Below, in pieces: positions 1 through 9,432 of a stretch of DNA of 64,000 nt. Source of the stretch: Mesorhizobium sp. (GTDB taxonomy: Bacteria > Pseudomonadota > Alphaproteobacteria > Rhizobiales > Rhizobiaceae). Numbering within the stretch: position 1 is the first letter of the stretch; each line of letters opens with the position of its first letter. The position numbers and the translations under genes are program-made. The stretch lies in assembly GCA_004020315.1 (NCBI GenBank), contig SAQG01000010.1, positions 103,944 through 167,943 of the forward strand. The letters are read 5' to 3'. The notes beneath the pieces are model-generated. The model saw only the letters and a program-made list of their open reading frames with translations, did no database searches and was not told the DNA's origin.

Positions 1-1
1 C

Positions 2-556
2 GCAACCGACATCCAGGATCCCAACCGTCGTGATTTTCTCTACGTCGCCACGGGTATGGCCGCGGTGGTCGGCGCGGGTGCCGTCGCCTGGCCGTTCATC
101 GACCAGATGCGCCCGGATGCCTCGACGCTGGCGCTGGCCTCGGTCGAGGTCGACGTCTCCTCGCTGACGCCGGGAATGTCGCTTGTCGTGAAATGGCGCG
201 GCAAGCCGGTGGTCGTGCGCAACCGCACCGAACAAGAGATGAAGGACGGAGAGGCGGTCAATCTGGCCCAGCTCAAGGATCCGCTCGCCCGCAACGCTAA
301 TTTGCCGGCCGATGCGCCGGCGACGGACGCCAACCGCACCATGCCGGGTAAGGAAGCCTGGATAGTGATGGTCCAGGTCTGCACCCATCTCGGCTGCATT
401 CCGCTCGGCCAGGAAGGCGAGTTCGGCGGCTGGTTCTGCCCGTGCCACGGTTCGGTATACGACACCGCCGGCCGCGTCCGCGGAGGGCCGGCGCCGGAGA
501 ACATGACGGTGCCGGTGTTCCAGTTCATTTCCGACACCAAGATCCGTATCGGCTGA
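2..556 (+). CDS. petA: Ubiquinol-cytochrome c reductase iron-sulfur (Rieske) subunit, 5' end cut by window
   Basis: Rieske [2Fe-2S] subunit of the cytochrome bc1 complex, which passes electrons from ubiquinol to cytochrome c1 at the periplasmic face. The reading frame is open from base 2, so the first few residues lie outside the window. A twin-arginine motif ([10 protein letters not shown]) precedes the single N-terminal membrane anchor, as expected for this Tat-inserted protein. The two cluster-binding boxes are present: CTHLGC (from nt 380) and CPCHGS (from nt 437). It is followed 16 nt later by petB, giving the standard petABC order. About 184 codons are visible, close to the usual length of 175-195. 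Confidence 0.97.
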   Translation, partial: ATDIQDPNRRDFLYVATGMAAVVGAGAVAWPFIDQMRPDASTLALASVEVDVSSLTPGMSLVVKWRGKPVVVRNRTEQEMKDGEAVNLAQLKDPLARNANLPADAPATDANRTMPGKEAWIVMVQVCTHLGCIPLGQEGEFGGWFCPCHGSVYDTAGRVRGGPAPENMTVPVFQFISDTKIRIG

Positions 557-572
557 GGTAGGGGATATTCCG

Positions 573-1877
573 ATGAGCGAGGGACACTCGACCTATACGC
601 CCAAGACCGGTATCGGACGCTGGTTCGACGCCCGCATGCCGCTGCCGCGGCTGGTCTACGACAGCTTCGTCGCCTATCCGGTGCCGCGCAATCTCAACTA
701 TGCGTGGACCTTCGGCGGCATCCTGGCGCTCATGCTGGCGGCGCAGATGCTGACCGGCATCGTGCTGGCTATGCATTATGCGGCGGACAGCACTCTCGCC
801 TTCGATTCGGTCGAAAAGATCATGCGCGACGTGAATTCGGGCTGGCTGCTGCGCTACATGCATTCGAACGGCGCGTCGTTCTTCTTCGTCGCGGTCTACA
901 TCCACATCTTCCGCGGCCTCTACTACGGTTCCTACAAGGCGCCGCGCGAGCTTCTGTGGATCCTCGGCTGCATCATCTATCTCCTGATGATGGCGACAGG
1001 CTTCATGGGCTATGTGCTGCCCTGGGGGCAGATGTCGTTCTGGGGCGCGACCGTCATCACCGGCTTCTTCAGCGCCATCCCGCTGGTCGGCGACTGGATC
1101 CAGCAGCTTTTGCTCGGCGGCTACGCCGTCGACAACCCGACGCTTAACCGCTTCTTTTCACTGCACTATCTGCTGCCGTTCATGATCGCCGGCGTCGTCG
1201 TGCTGCATATATGGGCGCTGCATGTGGTCGGCCAGTCGAACCCGACCGGCATCGAGGTCAAGTCGAAAACCGATACCGTCGCCTTCACCCCTTACGCGAC
1301 CATCAAGGACGCGTTCGGGATGCTCGTGTTCCTGTTCATCTTCGCCTATTTCGTCTTCTACCTGCCGAACTTTCTCGGCCATCCCGACAACTACGTCGTC
1401 GCCGACCCGCTGAAGACGCCTGCCCATATCGTGCCGGAATGGTACTTCCTGCCGTTCTACGCGATCCTGCGCGCCATCACCTTCAATATCGGGCCGATCA
1501 ACTCCAAGCTCGGTGGCGTGCTCGCGATGTTCGGCTCCATCGCCATGCTGTTCCTGGTGCCGTGGCTCGACACCTCGAAAGTGCGCTCGGCGGTCTACCG
1601 GCCCTGGTACAAGCTGTTCTTCTGGCTGTTCGTGATCGATGCTGTCCTGCTTGGCTGGCTGGGTTCGCAGCCGGCCGAAGGCAGCTATGTCTTCATGGCG
1701 CAGATGGCGACATTGTTCTACTTCGCCTTCTTCCTGGTCGTGCTGCCGGTGCTTGGCCTGGTCGAGACCCCGCGGCGGTTGCCGAATTCGATCACCGAGG
1801 CGGTTCTCGAGAAGAACAAGGGTGGCGGTGGCGGGCATCCGGCTCGCGCGACAGCCGCACCGGAAACCAAGGGCTGA
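573..1877 (+). CDS. petB: Cytochrome b subunit of the bc1 complex
   Basis: Integral membrane cytochrome b (434 aa) carrying the two b hemes and the quinol sites of complex III. It shows eight hydrophobic spans, histidines in helices B and D in the expected heme-ligand settings (HSNGASFFF.. and [14 protein letters not shown]), and the Qo-site PEWYF motif in the middle of the protein. A purine-rich Shine-Dalgarno sequence lies just upstream of the ATG. The C-terminus ends in a Gly-rich, hydrophilic tail ([10 protein letters not shown]) that is not part of the core fold. It lies between petA and petC in one operon. Here cytochrome b and c1 are separate genes, not the single fbcH polyprotein seen in Bradyrhizobium. 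Confidence 0.97.
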   Translation: MSEGHSTYTPKTGIGRWFDARMPLPRLVYDSFVAYPVPRNLNYAWTFGGILALMLAAQMLTGIVLAMHYAADSTLAFDSVEKIMRDVNSGWLLRYMHSNGASFFFVAVYIHIFRGLYYGSYKAPRELLWILGCIIYLLMMATGFMGYVLPWGQMSFWGATVITGFFSAIPLVGDWIQQLLLGGYAVDNPTLNRFFSLHYLLPFMIAGVVVLHIWALHVVGQSNPTGIEVKSKTDTVAFTPYATIKDAFGMLVFLFIFAYFVFYLPNFLGHPDNYVVADPLKTPAHIVPEWYFLPFYAILRAITFNIGPINSKLGGVLAMFGSIAMLFLVPWLDTSKVRSAVYRPWYKLFFWLFVIDAVLLGWLGSQPAEGSYVFMAQMATLFYFAFFLVVLPVLGLVETPRRLPNSITEAVLEKNKGGGGGHPARATAAPETKG

Positions 1878-1926
1878 GCATGTTGCCGAAAAGTGGAGAC
1901 CGGTTTTCGGAAAAGATCATGCTCGA
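1877..1926. repeat. RIME-like palindromic repeat between petB and petC
   Basis: An imperfect palindrome with ends GAGCATG and CATGCTC encloses CCGAAAA and TTTTCGG half-sites. The same core (CCGAAAA or CCCAAAA with its complement, flanked by ATG-containing arms) recurs elsewhere in this window near 18.5, 22.9, 29.9 and 31.5 kb. It fills most of the petB-petC gap and is probably transcribed as a hairpin within the operon message. Confidence 0.75.
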
Positions 1927-1966
1927 GACGACGACCGCGCGGCAGAGAATCTCAAGGGGATTTGGT

Positions 1967-2839
1967 ATGAAGACGATTCTCACCTCGCTGGCGCTGCTCG
2001 GCCTTGTGTTGGCGGGCACTGCGGCCGCGACCACCGGGGCGATCGCCCAGGAGGAGGCGCACAACGAAGCCGCGCCGACGCATTTCCCGATACACGAGCC
2101 GAAGGAGATGGACTGGAGCTTCGCCGGGCCGTTCGGCACCTACGACAAGGCGCAGTTGCAGCGCGGGCTGAAGGTCTACAAGGAAGTTTGCGCGGCCTGC
2201 CATTCGATGAAATTGGTGGCGTTCCGCACGCTGGAAGATCTTGGCTATTCGGAAGCGCAGGTTAAGGCGCTGGCCGCCGAGTACACGATCAATGATGGTC
2301 CCAATGATGCCGGCGACATGTTCGATCGTCCCGGCATACCGTCCGATTATTTCCCGGCGCCGTTCCCCAACGATCAGGCAGCAGCGGCCGCCAATGGCGG
2401 GGCTGCCCCGCCCGACATGTCGCTGCTGGCCAAGGCGCGCGGCGTCGAGCGCGGCTTTCCACGTTTCGTCTTCGACATCTTCACGCAATACGCCCAGGGC
2501 GGTCCCGACTATATTCACTCGCTGCTGACCGGCTATGACGAGCAGCCGCCGGCGGGCATGGAGATACCGGAAGGCACCCACTACAATCCGTACTTCATAG
2601 CCGGCGTCTCGCTGAAGATGCCCAACCCGCTTTCCGACGATCAGGTGACCTATGACGACGGCTCGCCTCAGACGGTCGACCAGTATTCCCGGGACGTGTC
2701 GGCCTTCCTGATGTGGGCGGCCGAGCCGCATCTTGAAGCCCGCAAGAAGACCGGCTTTCGCGTGCTGGTGTTCCTGTTGCTGTTCGGCGCGCTGGTCTAT
2801 CTGACCAAGCGCAAGGTGTGGGCCGGCGTGGCGCACTGA
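1967..2839 (+). CDS. petC: Cytochrome c1
   Basis: Cytochrome c1 (290 aa) of the bc1 complex. An N-terminal signal peptide (MKTILTSLALLGLVLAG..) is followed by the heme attachment site CAACH and the distal methionine segment (SLKMPNPL). A C-terminal membrane anchor (VLVFLLLFGALVYLTKRK) holds it at the periplasmic face. The start at 1967 is chosen because it begins directly at the signal peptide. An in-frame ATG at 1880 lies inside the palindromic repeat and would add a non-signal segment. It is the third gene of petABC and is followed by a terminator-like hairpin. Confidence 0.96.
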   Translation: MKTILTSLALLGLVLAGTAAATTGAIAQEEAHNEAAPTHFPIHEPKEMDWSFAGPFGTYDKAQLQRGLKVYKEVCAACHSMKLVAFRTLEDLGYSEAQVKALAAEYTINDGPNDAGDMFDRPGIPSDYFPAPFPNDQAAAAANGGAAPPDMSLLAKARGVERGFPRFVFDIFTQYAQGGPDYIHSLLTGYDEQPPAGMEIPEGTHYNPYFIAGVSLKMPNPLSDDQVTYDDGSPQTVDQYSRDVSAFLMWAAEPHLEARKKTGFRVLVFLLLFGALVYLTKRKVWAGVAH

Positions 2840-2861
2840 GCTACGGAGAGCCACGAGATCG

Positions 2862-2887
2862 AAAGGGCGTCGAAGGGCGCCCTTTTG
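2862..2887 (+). terminator. Probable terminator of petABC
   Basis: An 8-bp perfect stem (AAAGGGCG / CGCCCTTT) with an 8-nt loop begins 22 nt after the petC stop and runs into a short T stretch. The T-run is short, so termination efficiency is uncertain. Confidence 0.6.
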
Positions 2888-3042
2888 CATTTCCGAACAC
2901 CGCCAGCTCAATCCTTTTGCCGGACAATTTTCTTCCAGGCGCCACATCGCGGTAGCCGTCGCCGGCCGCGCCGGGTTACGATTGGCCAGAGTTCCTTTCC
3001 ACGTCTTCAGGTCGAAACGGACGAATGCCGGAGAGCCGCCCC

Positions 3043-3588
3043 ATGAAACCTTCGCTCGAAGACACGCTGCTTGCCGCGATCCGAACCATCCCGGACTATC
3101 CCAAGCCGGGCATCCTGTTTCGCGACATCACCACGCTGCTAAGCAATGCGCGTGCCTTCCGCCGCGCCATCGACGAGCTGGTGCATCCCTATGCCGGCCA
3201 GAAGGTCGACAAGATCGCCGGCATCGAGGCGCGCGGCTTCATCCTTGGCGGCGCCGTCGCCCACCAGCTCTCGGCCGGCTTCGTGCCGATCCGCAAGAAG
3301 GGCAAGCTGCCTTACGAGACAGTGCGCGTCGCCTACAGCCTCGAATACGGGCTGGACGAGATGGAAATGCACCGGGATGGCGTGTCTCCGGGTGAAAGGG
3401 TGATCCTCGTCGACGACCTGATCGCCACCGGCGGCACCGCGGCGGCGGCGGTCCAGCTGCTGCGCCAGATCGGCGCCGACATTGTCGCCGCCTGCTTCGT
3501 CATCGACCTGCCGGACCTCGGCGGCCGCGAGAAGCTCGAAGCGCTCGGCGTGCCGGTCCGGACGCTGATCGGGTTTGAAGGGCATTGA
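3043..3588 (+). CDS. apt: Adenine phosphoribosyltransferase
   Basis: Purine salvage enzyme that makes AMP from adenine and PRPP in the cytosol. The 181-residue length matches the family. Visible signatures are the PRPP-binding motif [13 protein letters not shown], the N-terminal F-PKPGI-FRDITTL segment and the EARGF element of the flexible loop region. The ATG at 3043 is preferred over one at 3025 because GGAGA sits 8 nt upstream of it and the protein then starts at the family norm. It stands alone, downstream of the petABC terminator. Confidence 0.96.
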   Translation: MKPSLEDTLLAAIRTIPDYPKPGILFRDITTLLSNARAFRRAIDELVHPYAGQKVDKIAGIEARGFILGGAVAHQLSAGFVPIRKKGKLPYETVRVAYSLEYGLDEMEMHRDGVSPGERVILVDDLIATGGTAAAAVQLLRQIGADIVAACFVIDLPDLGGREKLEALGVPVRTLIGFEGH

Positions 3589-3639
3589 GAGGGTAGTGAG
3601 GCGCGCACTGCCTTCTCCCACAGCGGCAGAAGGAAGAAA

Positions 3640-4110
3640 CTACCCCATCTTCACCAGCACGGCGCTTTCGAACTCGATGACCTTGTCGCCGGTCGAATCG
3701 AAGGCCTCCGAGCGAAGGGTGAGCAGCCGCCAGCCCGGCCGCGATGCGATGGGGCGGTGGGCAAGCGCGGTGCGGGTGAAGGTCACGGTTTCTCCGGCAT
3801 AGACGGGCTTCGGCCATTTGAGGTTCTTGAAGCCGGGCGAGGGGCCGAATTCGGGTGCGGGCCCAGCGCCGGCCCAGCGGGCGCCCTCGGCCTCCACGCC
3901 CGTCTCGAGGTTCAATTTCATCCAGGTTGCAGCTGTGTGCCAGCCGGAGGCGCACAGGCCGCCGAAGACGCTGTACTTCGCCGCCTCTTCGTCGAGGTGG
4001 AATATCTGCGGATCGTATTTCCTGGCGAACGCCTTGATCGCCTCGGATTCGAATTTGTGCGACCCGAGGGTGACGGTGACGCCGATGCAGAAGAACTCGT
4101 CGAGGCTCAC
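3640..4110 (-). CDS. MaoC-family dehydratase (second of pair)
   Basis: Hotdog-fold MaoC-like hydratase/dehydratase of 156 aa, a family that hydrates or dehydrates enoyl-CoA type substrates. The N-terminal half contains the characteristic D-PQ-FHLDEEAA and FGG--ASGWHTAA segments, where the Asp and His are the usual catalytic pair. The start is a GTG that overlaps the stop of the upstream gene by four bases (GTGA), indicating translational coupling. The partner gene upstream is a paralogue with the same motifs, so the two may form a heterodimer or act on related substrates. The actual substrate cannot be read from sequence. Confidence 0.85.
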   Translation of the reverse strand: MSLDEFFCIGVTVTLGSHKFESEAIKAFARKYDPQIFHLDEEAAKYSVFGGLCASGWHTAATWMKLNLETGVEAEGARWAGAGPAPEFGPSPGFKNLKWPKPVYAGETVTFTRTALAHRPIASRPGWRLLTLRSEAFDSTGDKVIEFESAVLVKMG

Positions 4111-4568
4111 GTGCTGGCCCCTCGGGTCAGGAACATGACCGTGTTCTCGAGTTCGAAGACGCCTTCGCCACGCTGGTTGAAAAGCTCGCTGCGCATGGTG
4201 ACGAGGCCGAGCTGGGGCTTGGATCTGGACAGGCGCTTGGCAAGGACGGTGGTGTTGCCGCTCAAGATGTCGCCGGCCAGCACCGGCTTCTTCCACCGGA
4301 CCTGGTCGACGCCGGGGGCGCCTTGCGAGGTCGAGTCCAGCAGGAACGCGTCGCACAGCATGCGCATGAACATCGCGCAGGTGTGCCAGCCGGAGGCCGC
4401 CAGCCCGCCAAGGATGCTGGCCTTGCCCGCCGCCTCATCGAGATGCATCGGCTGCGCATCGAACTCTTGCGCGAATTCGATGATCTCGGCCGCACTCACC
4501 AGCTTCGTGCCGAGGTCGAGCGAGGCGCCCTCGACGAAATCCTCATAGGCCCAAGTTTTTCCGCTCAT
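4107..4568 (-). CDS. MaoC-family dehydratase (first of pair)
   Basis: MaoC-like hotdog protein of 153 aa, homologous to its downstream neighbour (FDAQPMHLDEAAGKAS and GGLAASGWHT). The start MSGKTWAYEDF at 4568 is chosen because homology begins there; the longer upstream open frame has no family-like sequence. The four-base overlap with the next gene suggests one two-gene transcript. MaoC pairs of this kind are common in rhizobia, but no pathway gene nearby reveals the substrate. Confidence 0.85.
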   Translation of the reverse strand: MSGKTWAYEDFVEGASLDLGTKLVSAAEIIEFAQEFDAQPMHLDEAAGKASILGGLAASGWHTCAMFMRMLCDAFLLDSTSQGAPGVDQVRWKKPVLAGDILSGNTTVLAKRLSRSKPQLGLVTMRSELFNQRGEGVFELENTVMFLTRGAST

Positions 4569-4725
4569 GGTCTGGAATTCTCTCCGCTCATGCTCTGGAA
4601 TCCGGTTCAAGATTGTACGATCGCCACGGATCGGGATTCCCGGATGGAGGCGGGGCGCAATTTGGTCAAGTAATTTCTGGTGCGCCAGGGCTATCGCGCC
4701 CAACGGAACAGAAGCTCCGGAGGCT

Positions 4726-5700
4726 CTACAGCCAGCCGCGGCGGCGGAAATACCAGAAAGGCAGGATCGCCGATAGGATCATCAAGCCGATGGCGAAGGG
4801 ATAGCCGAAATGCCAGTTCAGCTCGGGCATGACATTGAAATTCATGCCGTAGATCGAAGCGACCAGCGTCGGCGGCAGGAAGATGACCGCGGCGACGGAG
4901 AAGATCTTGATGATGGCGTTCTGCTCGATCGAGATCATGCCGAGCGTCGCGTCGAGCAGGAAGTTGATCTTCTGCGAAAGGAAGGTGGCATGGTCGGCGA
5001 GCGACAGCACATCTCGCGACAAGGTCTTGATGCGCGCGCGGATGTCCTTGCTCATCTTGGTCTGGGTCGAGGCGTGGGTGAGGAAGCCGGCGAGCCGCTG
5101 CAGCGAGATCAGGCTGTCGCGGATCGAGGAGGCGATGTCCTCCTTGCGGCCGATGGCCTTCAGCAATTCCTGGAAGTCGCGGTTGCGCTTGGAAGCCTTG
5201 GTCGAGCTTGCCTGGAAGACGTCGCGTGAGATCGTCTCGATGTCACGGCCGGCGCGTTCCAGAATGTCGGCGAGGCGGTCGACGATCGCCTCCAGCAGGC
5301 CGATCAGGATGGTGTCGCCGCTGGTGCAGCCGGTCGCCACCTTCTCGGCGCGCAGCGGAAAGGTCTTGAAGGCCTTCGGTTCGTGGTAGCGCACGGTGAT
5401 GAGCCTGTTGCCGGCCAGCACGAAGGTGACCGGCGACATCAGGGGATCGTCGGCCTCGGTCTGGGCCGGCAGAATGGCGGTCATGAAATAGGCGCCGTCC
5501 TCGACATAGAGGCGGCTCGAAATCTCGATCTCCTCCATCTCTTCGCGGGTCGGAATGGCAACACCGAGCCAGGCCTCGATGGTCGCTTCCTCTTCCTTTG
5601 TCGGGCTCACAAGGTCGGCCCAGACGACGTTGTCGGTGCTTGCCAAGAGATCGTCGGCGGGGCGCAGGCGATCATTGTCCACGACGAATGCCTTGATCAT
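4726..5700 (-). CDS. corA: CorA-type magnesium/cobalt transporter
   Basis: Inner-membrane divalent cation channel of 324 aa. It has a long acidic and helical cytosolic N-terminal domain followed by two C-terminal membrane helices. The signature YGMNF (GMN) motif closes the first helix, and a short positively charged tail (RRRGWL) follows the second. These are the defining features of the CorA/Mrs2 family. It is a single gene, with a 220-bp non-coding region upstream that must hold its promoter. Confidence 0.95.
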   Translation of the reverse strand: MIKAFVVDNDRLRPADDLLASTDNVVWADLVSPTKEEEATIEAWLGVAIPTREEMEEIEISSRLYVEDGAYFMTAILPAQTEADDPLMSPVTFVLAGNRLITVRYHEPKAFKTFPLRAEKVATGCTSGDTILIGLLEAIVDRLADILERAGRDIETISRDVFQASSTKASKRNRDFQELLKAIGRKEDIASSIRDSLISLQRLAGFLTHASTQTKMSKDIRARIKTLSRDVLSLADHATFLSQKINFLLDATLGMISIEQNAIIKIFSVAAVIFLPPTLVASIYGMNFNVMPELNWHFGYPFAIGLMILSAILPFWYFRRRGWL

Positions 5701-5924
5701 CGCCGGGTCTCCCTTGCTGAGGCCAAAAGGATGGGTTCGAACGGGCGCGTCGTTTCGGATTGCACGGGACAGGTGCTCTCGAAGAAAGCACGGGCCGGGT
5801 GCAGACGCCCCTTAGACCGGGCATTGCGGGCAGTCAAGCCGCGCGAAAAGGGGCCTGTGCGGCCTTGCACGAGGCTGCGATCGCGCCGGCGGCCATGATG
5901 GCTGCCGGCGGGCCGTCGGTCAGG

Positions 5925-7028
5925 TCAGGTGTTGAACTTGAACAGCATGATGTCGCCGTCCTGGACGACATACTCCTTGCCTTCGTCGCGCGCCTTGCCG
6001 GCTTCCTTGGCCGCCACTTCGCCGCCCAACGTAACGAAGTCGTTGTAGGCGATGGTCTGGGCGCGGATGAAGCCGCGCTCGAAATCGGTGTGGATGACGC
6101 CTGCCGCCTGCGGCGCTTTGGCACCCTTGTGCACGGTCCAGGCGCGCGTCTCCTTCGGCCCGACGGTGAAATAGGTGATGAGCTGCAGCAGCTCGTAGCC
6201 GGCGCGGATCACCTTGTTCAAGCCGGGTTCATCGAGGCCCAGCGTCGCGAGGAATTCCATTTCCTCTTCGTCGCTGAGATGCGCGACCTCGGCTTCGATC
6301 GCCGCCGAAATCACCACGGTGCGGGCGCCCTGCGCGGCAGCCATCTGCTCGACCGCTTTGGTGTGCGCATTGCCGGTGGCAGCATCGGCCTCGGCGACAT
6401 TGCAGACATAGAGCACGGGGTGCGATGTCAGCAGGTTCAGCCCCTGCAGGATGCGCAGATCCTCCGCGGAGATACCATTGAGCAGGATGCGGGCTGGCTT
6501 GCCGGCCTGCAGGAGCTCAAGAGCGGCTTCCATCATCGGAAGCACGGTCAGCGCCTCCTTGTCCTTGCCGGAAGCGCGCTTGCGGAACTGCACGATGCGG
6601 CGCTCGAGACTGTCGAGATCGGCGAGCATCAGCTCGGTCTCGACGGTCTCGGCGTCGGCGACGGGATCGATGCGGCCTTCGACATGGGTGATGTCGTCAT
6701 CCTCGAAGCAACGCAGCACATGGACGATGGCGTCGACCTCGCGGATGTTGGCCAGGAACTGGTTGCCCAGTCCTTCGCCCTTCGAGGCGCCGCGCACCAG
6801 GCCGGCGATGTCGACGAAGGAGATGCGTGTCGGGATGATCTCCTTCGACTTGCCGATCGCCGCGATCTTCTGCAGGCGGGGGTCGGGCACCGCCACCTCG
6901 CCGGTATTCGGTTCGATGGTGCAGAACGGATAGTTGGCGGCCTGCGCCGCCGCCGTCCTGGTCAGCGCGTTGAAAAGCGTCGACTTGCCGACGTTGGGCA
7001 AGCCAACGATGCCGCATTTGAAACCCAT
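5925..7028 (-). CDS. ychF: Redox-regulated ATPase YchF (Obg-related, EngD)
   Basis: Obg-like P-loop NTPase of 367 aa that associates with ribosomes. The G1 motif GLPNVGKST and G3 motif DIAGLV are present. The usual NKxD G4 motif is replaced by NVAE (in YVCNVAEAD), the change known to shift YchF proteins from GTP to ATP. A C-terminal TGS domain ends in the conserved DIMLFKFNT-like tail. It lies just downstream of pth on the same strand, an association seen in many bacteria (pth-ychF). Confidence 0.96.
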   Translation of the reverse strand: MGFKCGIVGLPNVGKSTLFNALTRTAAAQAANYPFCTIEPNTGEVAVPDPRLQKIAAIGKSKEIIPTRISFVDIAGLVRGASKGEGLGNQFLANIREVDAIVHVLRCFEDDDITHVEGRIDPVADAETVETELMLADLDSLERRIVQFRKRASGKDKEALTVLPMMEAALELLQAGKPARILLNGISAEDLRILQGLNLLTSHPVLYVCNVAEADAATGNAHTKAVEQMAAAQGARTVVISAAIEAEVAHLSDEEEMEFLATLGLDEPGLNKVIRAGYELLQLITYFTVGPKETRAWTVHKGAKAPQAAGVIHTDFERGFIRAQTIAYNDFVTLGGEVAAKEAGKARDEGKEYVVQDGDIMLFKFNT

Positions 7029-7125
7029 TTTTATCCGGTCCTATCGGGAAATCGAAATTTGATGAGGGCTATGGGCGAAAGGGGTGACGAACGTCAAGCC
7101 CTGCAGCCCCGATCCGTGGCTAGAC

Positions 7126-7851
7126 TCAATCCCTGCCGCCAAACAGCTTCTTCAGCATGGCGGCCATCGGGCCGGTTTCGGGCAGCTTGGCCGCCGGCTG
7201 CTGCGGCCGCGCCTGGCGAACGTGGCTTTGTGCTTTTGGCGCCTTGGGTGGCGGGCGGTCGTCGTCGCCTGTCGGCGTAAGCTTGTCGCGCAAGGCCAGC
7301 GTCACGTGATTCATGAAGGAATTGTCGTCGCCCTTGGCAAGCAGTCCGACATCGTCGGCGATGGTGTCGAGCAGCACATCCAGCCACTCGCGGTCGCTTT
7401 TGGCGAAATCGCCAAGCACATGACCATGCACCATTTCCTTGACGCCGGGGTGGCCGACGCCAATGCGCACGCGGCGGAAATCCTTGCCGACATGCTGGTC
7501 GAGCGAGCGGATACCATTGTGGCCACCGGAACCGCCACCGACCTTGACCCGCACCTTGCCGGCGGCAAGGTCGATCTCATCATAGAAAACCGTCAGCGCC
7601 GAAGGGCCGAGCTTGTAAAAGCGCAGGGCTTCGCCGACCGACTGGCCGGACAGGTTCATGAAGGTCTGCGGCTTGATCAGGATGACCTTTTCGCCGGCAA
7701 GCGCGCCTTCGGCGATCAGGCCCTGGAACTTCTTCGACCAGGGCGAAAAGGAATGGCGGCGGGCGATTGCGTCCGCCGCCATGAAGCCGACATTGTGCCG
7801 GTTGTTGGCGTATTTCGCGCCCGGATTGCCGAGGCCTGCAAACAGCAGCAT
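7126..7851 (-). CDS. pth: Peptidyl-tRNA hydrolase
   Basis: Releases peptides from peptidyl-tRNA that has dropped off the ribosome. Family marks are the N-terminal GLGNPG and NNRHNVGF (with catalytic His), the MNLSGQSV segment and the [10 protein letters not shown] loop. The C-terminal ~50 residues ([15 protein letters not shown]..) are a Pro/Ala-rich low-complexity tail beyond the 190-residue core, as seen in other rhizobia. ATG at 7851 is chosen because GGAGG lies 5 nt upstream; a GTG two codons earlier is the alternative. It is co-transcribed with rplY, which ends 23 nt upstream. Confidence 0.96.
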   Translation of the reverse strand: MLLFAGLGNPGAKYANNRHNVGFMAADAIARRHSFSPWSKKFQGLIAEGALAGEKVILIKPQTFMNLSGQSVGEALRFYKLGPSALTVFYDEIDLAAGKVRVKVGGGSGGHNGIRSLDQHVGKDFRRVRIGVGHPGVKEMVHGHVLGDFAKSDREWLDVLLDTIADDVGLLAKGDDNSFMNHVTLALRDKLTPTGDDDRPPPKAPKAQSHVRQARPQQPAAKLPETGPMAAMLKKLFGGRD

Positions 7852-7874
7852 CGTCACCTCCGGGCGGAAAGGGA

Positions 7875-8519
7875 TTACTTCTCTTCGTCGGCAGGAGCCG
7901 CCGCTTCGGGTTCAGCCGCTTCGACCGTCTCTTCCGCTTCCGGCTTCATCGCCGAGGAGCCGGCAATGGTCGCGACGGTGAAGTCGCGGTCGGAGATCAC
8001 CGGCTTGACGCCGGCCGGCAGCTTGATCGCCGAGATATGGATCGAATCGCCGATATCGGTGCCGGTGAGATCGACGGTGATGAATTCCGGGATCGCATTG
8101 GCCGGGCAGTGGAACTCGACCTCGTGACGCACGATGTTGAGCACGCCGCCGCGCTTGATGCCGGGCGACTTGTCCTCGTTGATGAAGTGGACCGGCACGT
8201 CGACATTGACTTCGGTGTCCTTGCCGATGCGCAGGAAGTCGACATGGACCGGGAAGTCCTTGACCGGGTCGAGTTGGTAGTCCTTTGGCAGGACCTGGAT
8301 CTTCTTGCCGTCGACATCGATCGTGGCGATCGTGGTCAGGAACCCGCCGCCATGGATCTTGTAGTAGATGTCCTTGTAGGTGAGGGCAATCGCCAGGGGA
8401 GGCTGCTTGTCACCGTAAATTACTGCAGGCACTTTACCGTTGCGGCGAACTGCACGGGCGGACCCCTTACCGACCTGTTCGCGCGCTTCGGCCTTGAGCT
8501 CGTAAGTATCTTGGCTCAT
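7875..8519 (-). CDS. rplY: 50S ribosomal protein L25 (general stress protein Ctc type)
   Basis: Long form of L25 (214 aa) that binds 5S rRNA. The N-terminal L25 domain ([29 protein letters not shown]) is followed by the TL5/Ctc beta domain and an acidic Ala/Glu-rich tail ([21 protein letters not shown]). The rplY-pth order is widely conserved, and both belong to translation upkeep. A roughly 300-base non-coding stretch upstream contains its promoter region. Confidence 0.96.
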   Translation of the reverse strand: MSQDTYELKAEAREQVGKGSARAVRRNGKVPAVIYGDKQPPLAIALTYKDIYYKIHGGGFLTTIATIDVDGKKIQVLPKDYQLDPVKDFPVHVDFLRIGKDTEVNVDVPVHFINEDKSPGIKRGGVLNIVRHEVEFHCPANAIPEFITVDLTGTDIGDSIHISAIKLPAGVKPVISDRDFTVATIAGSSAMKPEAEETVEAAEPEAAAPADEEK

Positions 8520-8820
8520 GGCATTTCCTTTCGCGTTGTTCTGGAGCGTTCGCGGCCAGCGAGATACCTGGGCCGTAAACGTCGAAAGCCGTCATGGCCT
8601 TACATGATCTGGTCCAAAATCTTTTTGGGATCACGTTAGGCCGGACAGCCTTCCGCCGCGTTGCCTCCAAGGGTGTCTACGCGGGTGGCGGCTCTATAGC
8701 GGAAGGTGGGGCGGGGTGCAAGCCAGAGGCGGGTGGGCAGCGTCTCGCTTGAATTTCGGCGTTGCGCCCATTTTCAGACTTTTGGATCGTGTCTTGAAAG
8801 CCGACCGCAATCGATCAGTG
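8520..8820. other. Non-coding gap between rplY and the DUF2938 gene, with decayed palindrome
   Basis: No convincing gene is seen. A short degenerate palindrome at about 8604-8640 (TGATC, CCAAAA, TTTTTGG, GATCA) resembles the window's other RIME-like elements. The rplY promoter and leader must lie in the left part. The right part lies just past the 3' end of the DUF2938 gene. Confidence 0.5.
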
Positions 8821-9324
8821 TCAGACCGGAAACAGGAGTGCCGAAAGCACCGCAGCGACATACAGTCCGACCCCGAAGCACAGATGAGTCATGAGGCCGC
8901 GCAGACGCGCGGTGTGCGGATTGGGAGTTTTCGAGGCTGCAACTCCGGCTCCAAAAGCTGGCTGCATTATGAAGAATGGAGCGACAACCGTGGATATGCC
9001 GACAAGAAGGGCGGGAAGCAATGTCGGATGTCGAGCCCAGTTGAGGCCCCATACTGCCATCAACAATGCAGCAAAGACGATGCCGGTCGCGTAATGCACG
9101 ACCCATCCAAGAGGCGTTTCGCCCCGAATTCGGGGAGCCTGCGCGATATTCGCATGCGCGAAACGTCCTCGCGGAAAGTGCCCGATCCAGCGGCCGACCC
9201 AGGCATAATCAAGCGACGGAATCGCGAACGCTCGCTTCAGAAACAGCCCCCAAAGATCCATCACCGCCGTCGCCCCCGTTCCGATCGCGGCTGCGCGGAC
9301 AACGAACTCCAACTGCTCGTTCAT
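8821..9324 (-). CDS. DUF2938-like multi-span membrane protein
   Basis: Hydrophobic protein of 167 aa with about four predicted membrane helices. The first helix carries GTGATAVMDLWGLFLKR, and a conserved-looking GETPLGWVVHYATGIVFA segment lies mid-protein; these resemble the DUF2938 family of unknown function. It is divergent from the ArsR-rhodanese gene, with about 110 bp between them that include a candidate operator. Shared regulation is therefore plausible, but the role is unknown. Confidence 0.7.
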   Translation of the reverse strand: MNEQLEFVVRAAAIGTGATAVMDLWGLFLKRAFAIPSLDYAWVGRWIGHFPRGRFAHANIAQAPRIRGETPLGWVVHYATGIVFAALLMAVWGLNWARHPTLLPALLVGISTVVAPFFIMQPAFGAGVAASKTPNPHTARLRGLMTHLCFGVGLYVAAVLSALLFPV

Positions 9325-9385
9325 TTCTATGCTCCCGGCTTGTCGCTTCCGTCTTGAGCGTCAGACACTAGCCGATTAAAATCAT

Positions 9386-9410
9386 TCATTCAATGTATTG
9401 ATTGATTGAT
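9386..9410. promoter_or_regulatory. AT-rich inverted repeat, candidate ArsR operator
   Basis: In the otherwise GC-rich divergent gap, TCATTCAAT and ATTGATTGA flank a GT dinucleotide, forming a 9-bp inverted repeat with one mismatch. Further ATTGAT units follow. The position, just upstream of the ArsR-rhodanese start and between divergent genes, suits an autoregulatory ArsR site. Confidence 0.5.
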
Positions 9411-9432
9411 AGATTGATGGTAGCCGTGCGAT

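Noticed and set aside
1880..1966. In-frame ATG at 1880 as the petC start
   Set aside because: It lies inside the palindromic repeat, and the signal peptide begins at the ATG at 1967.
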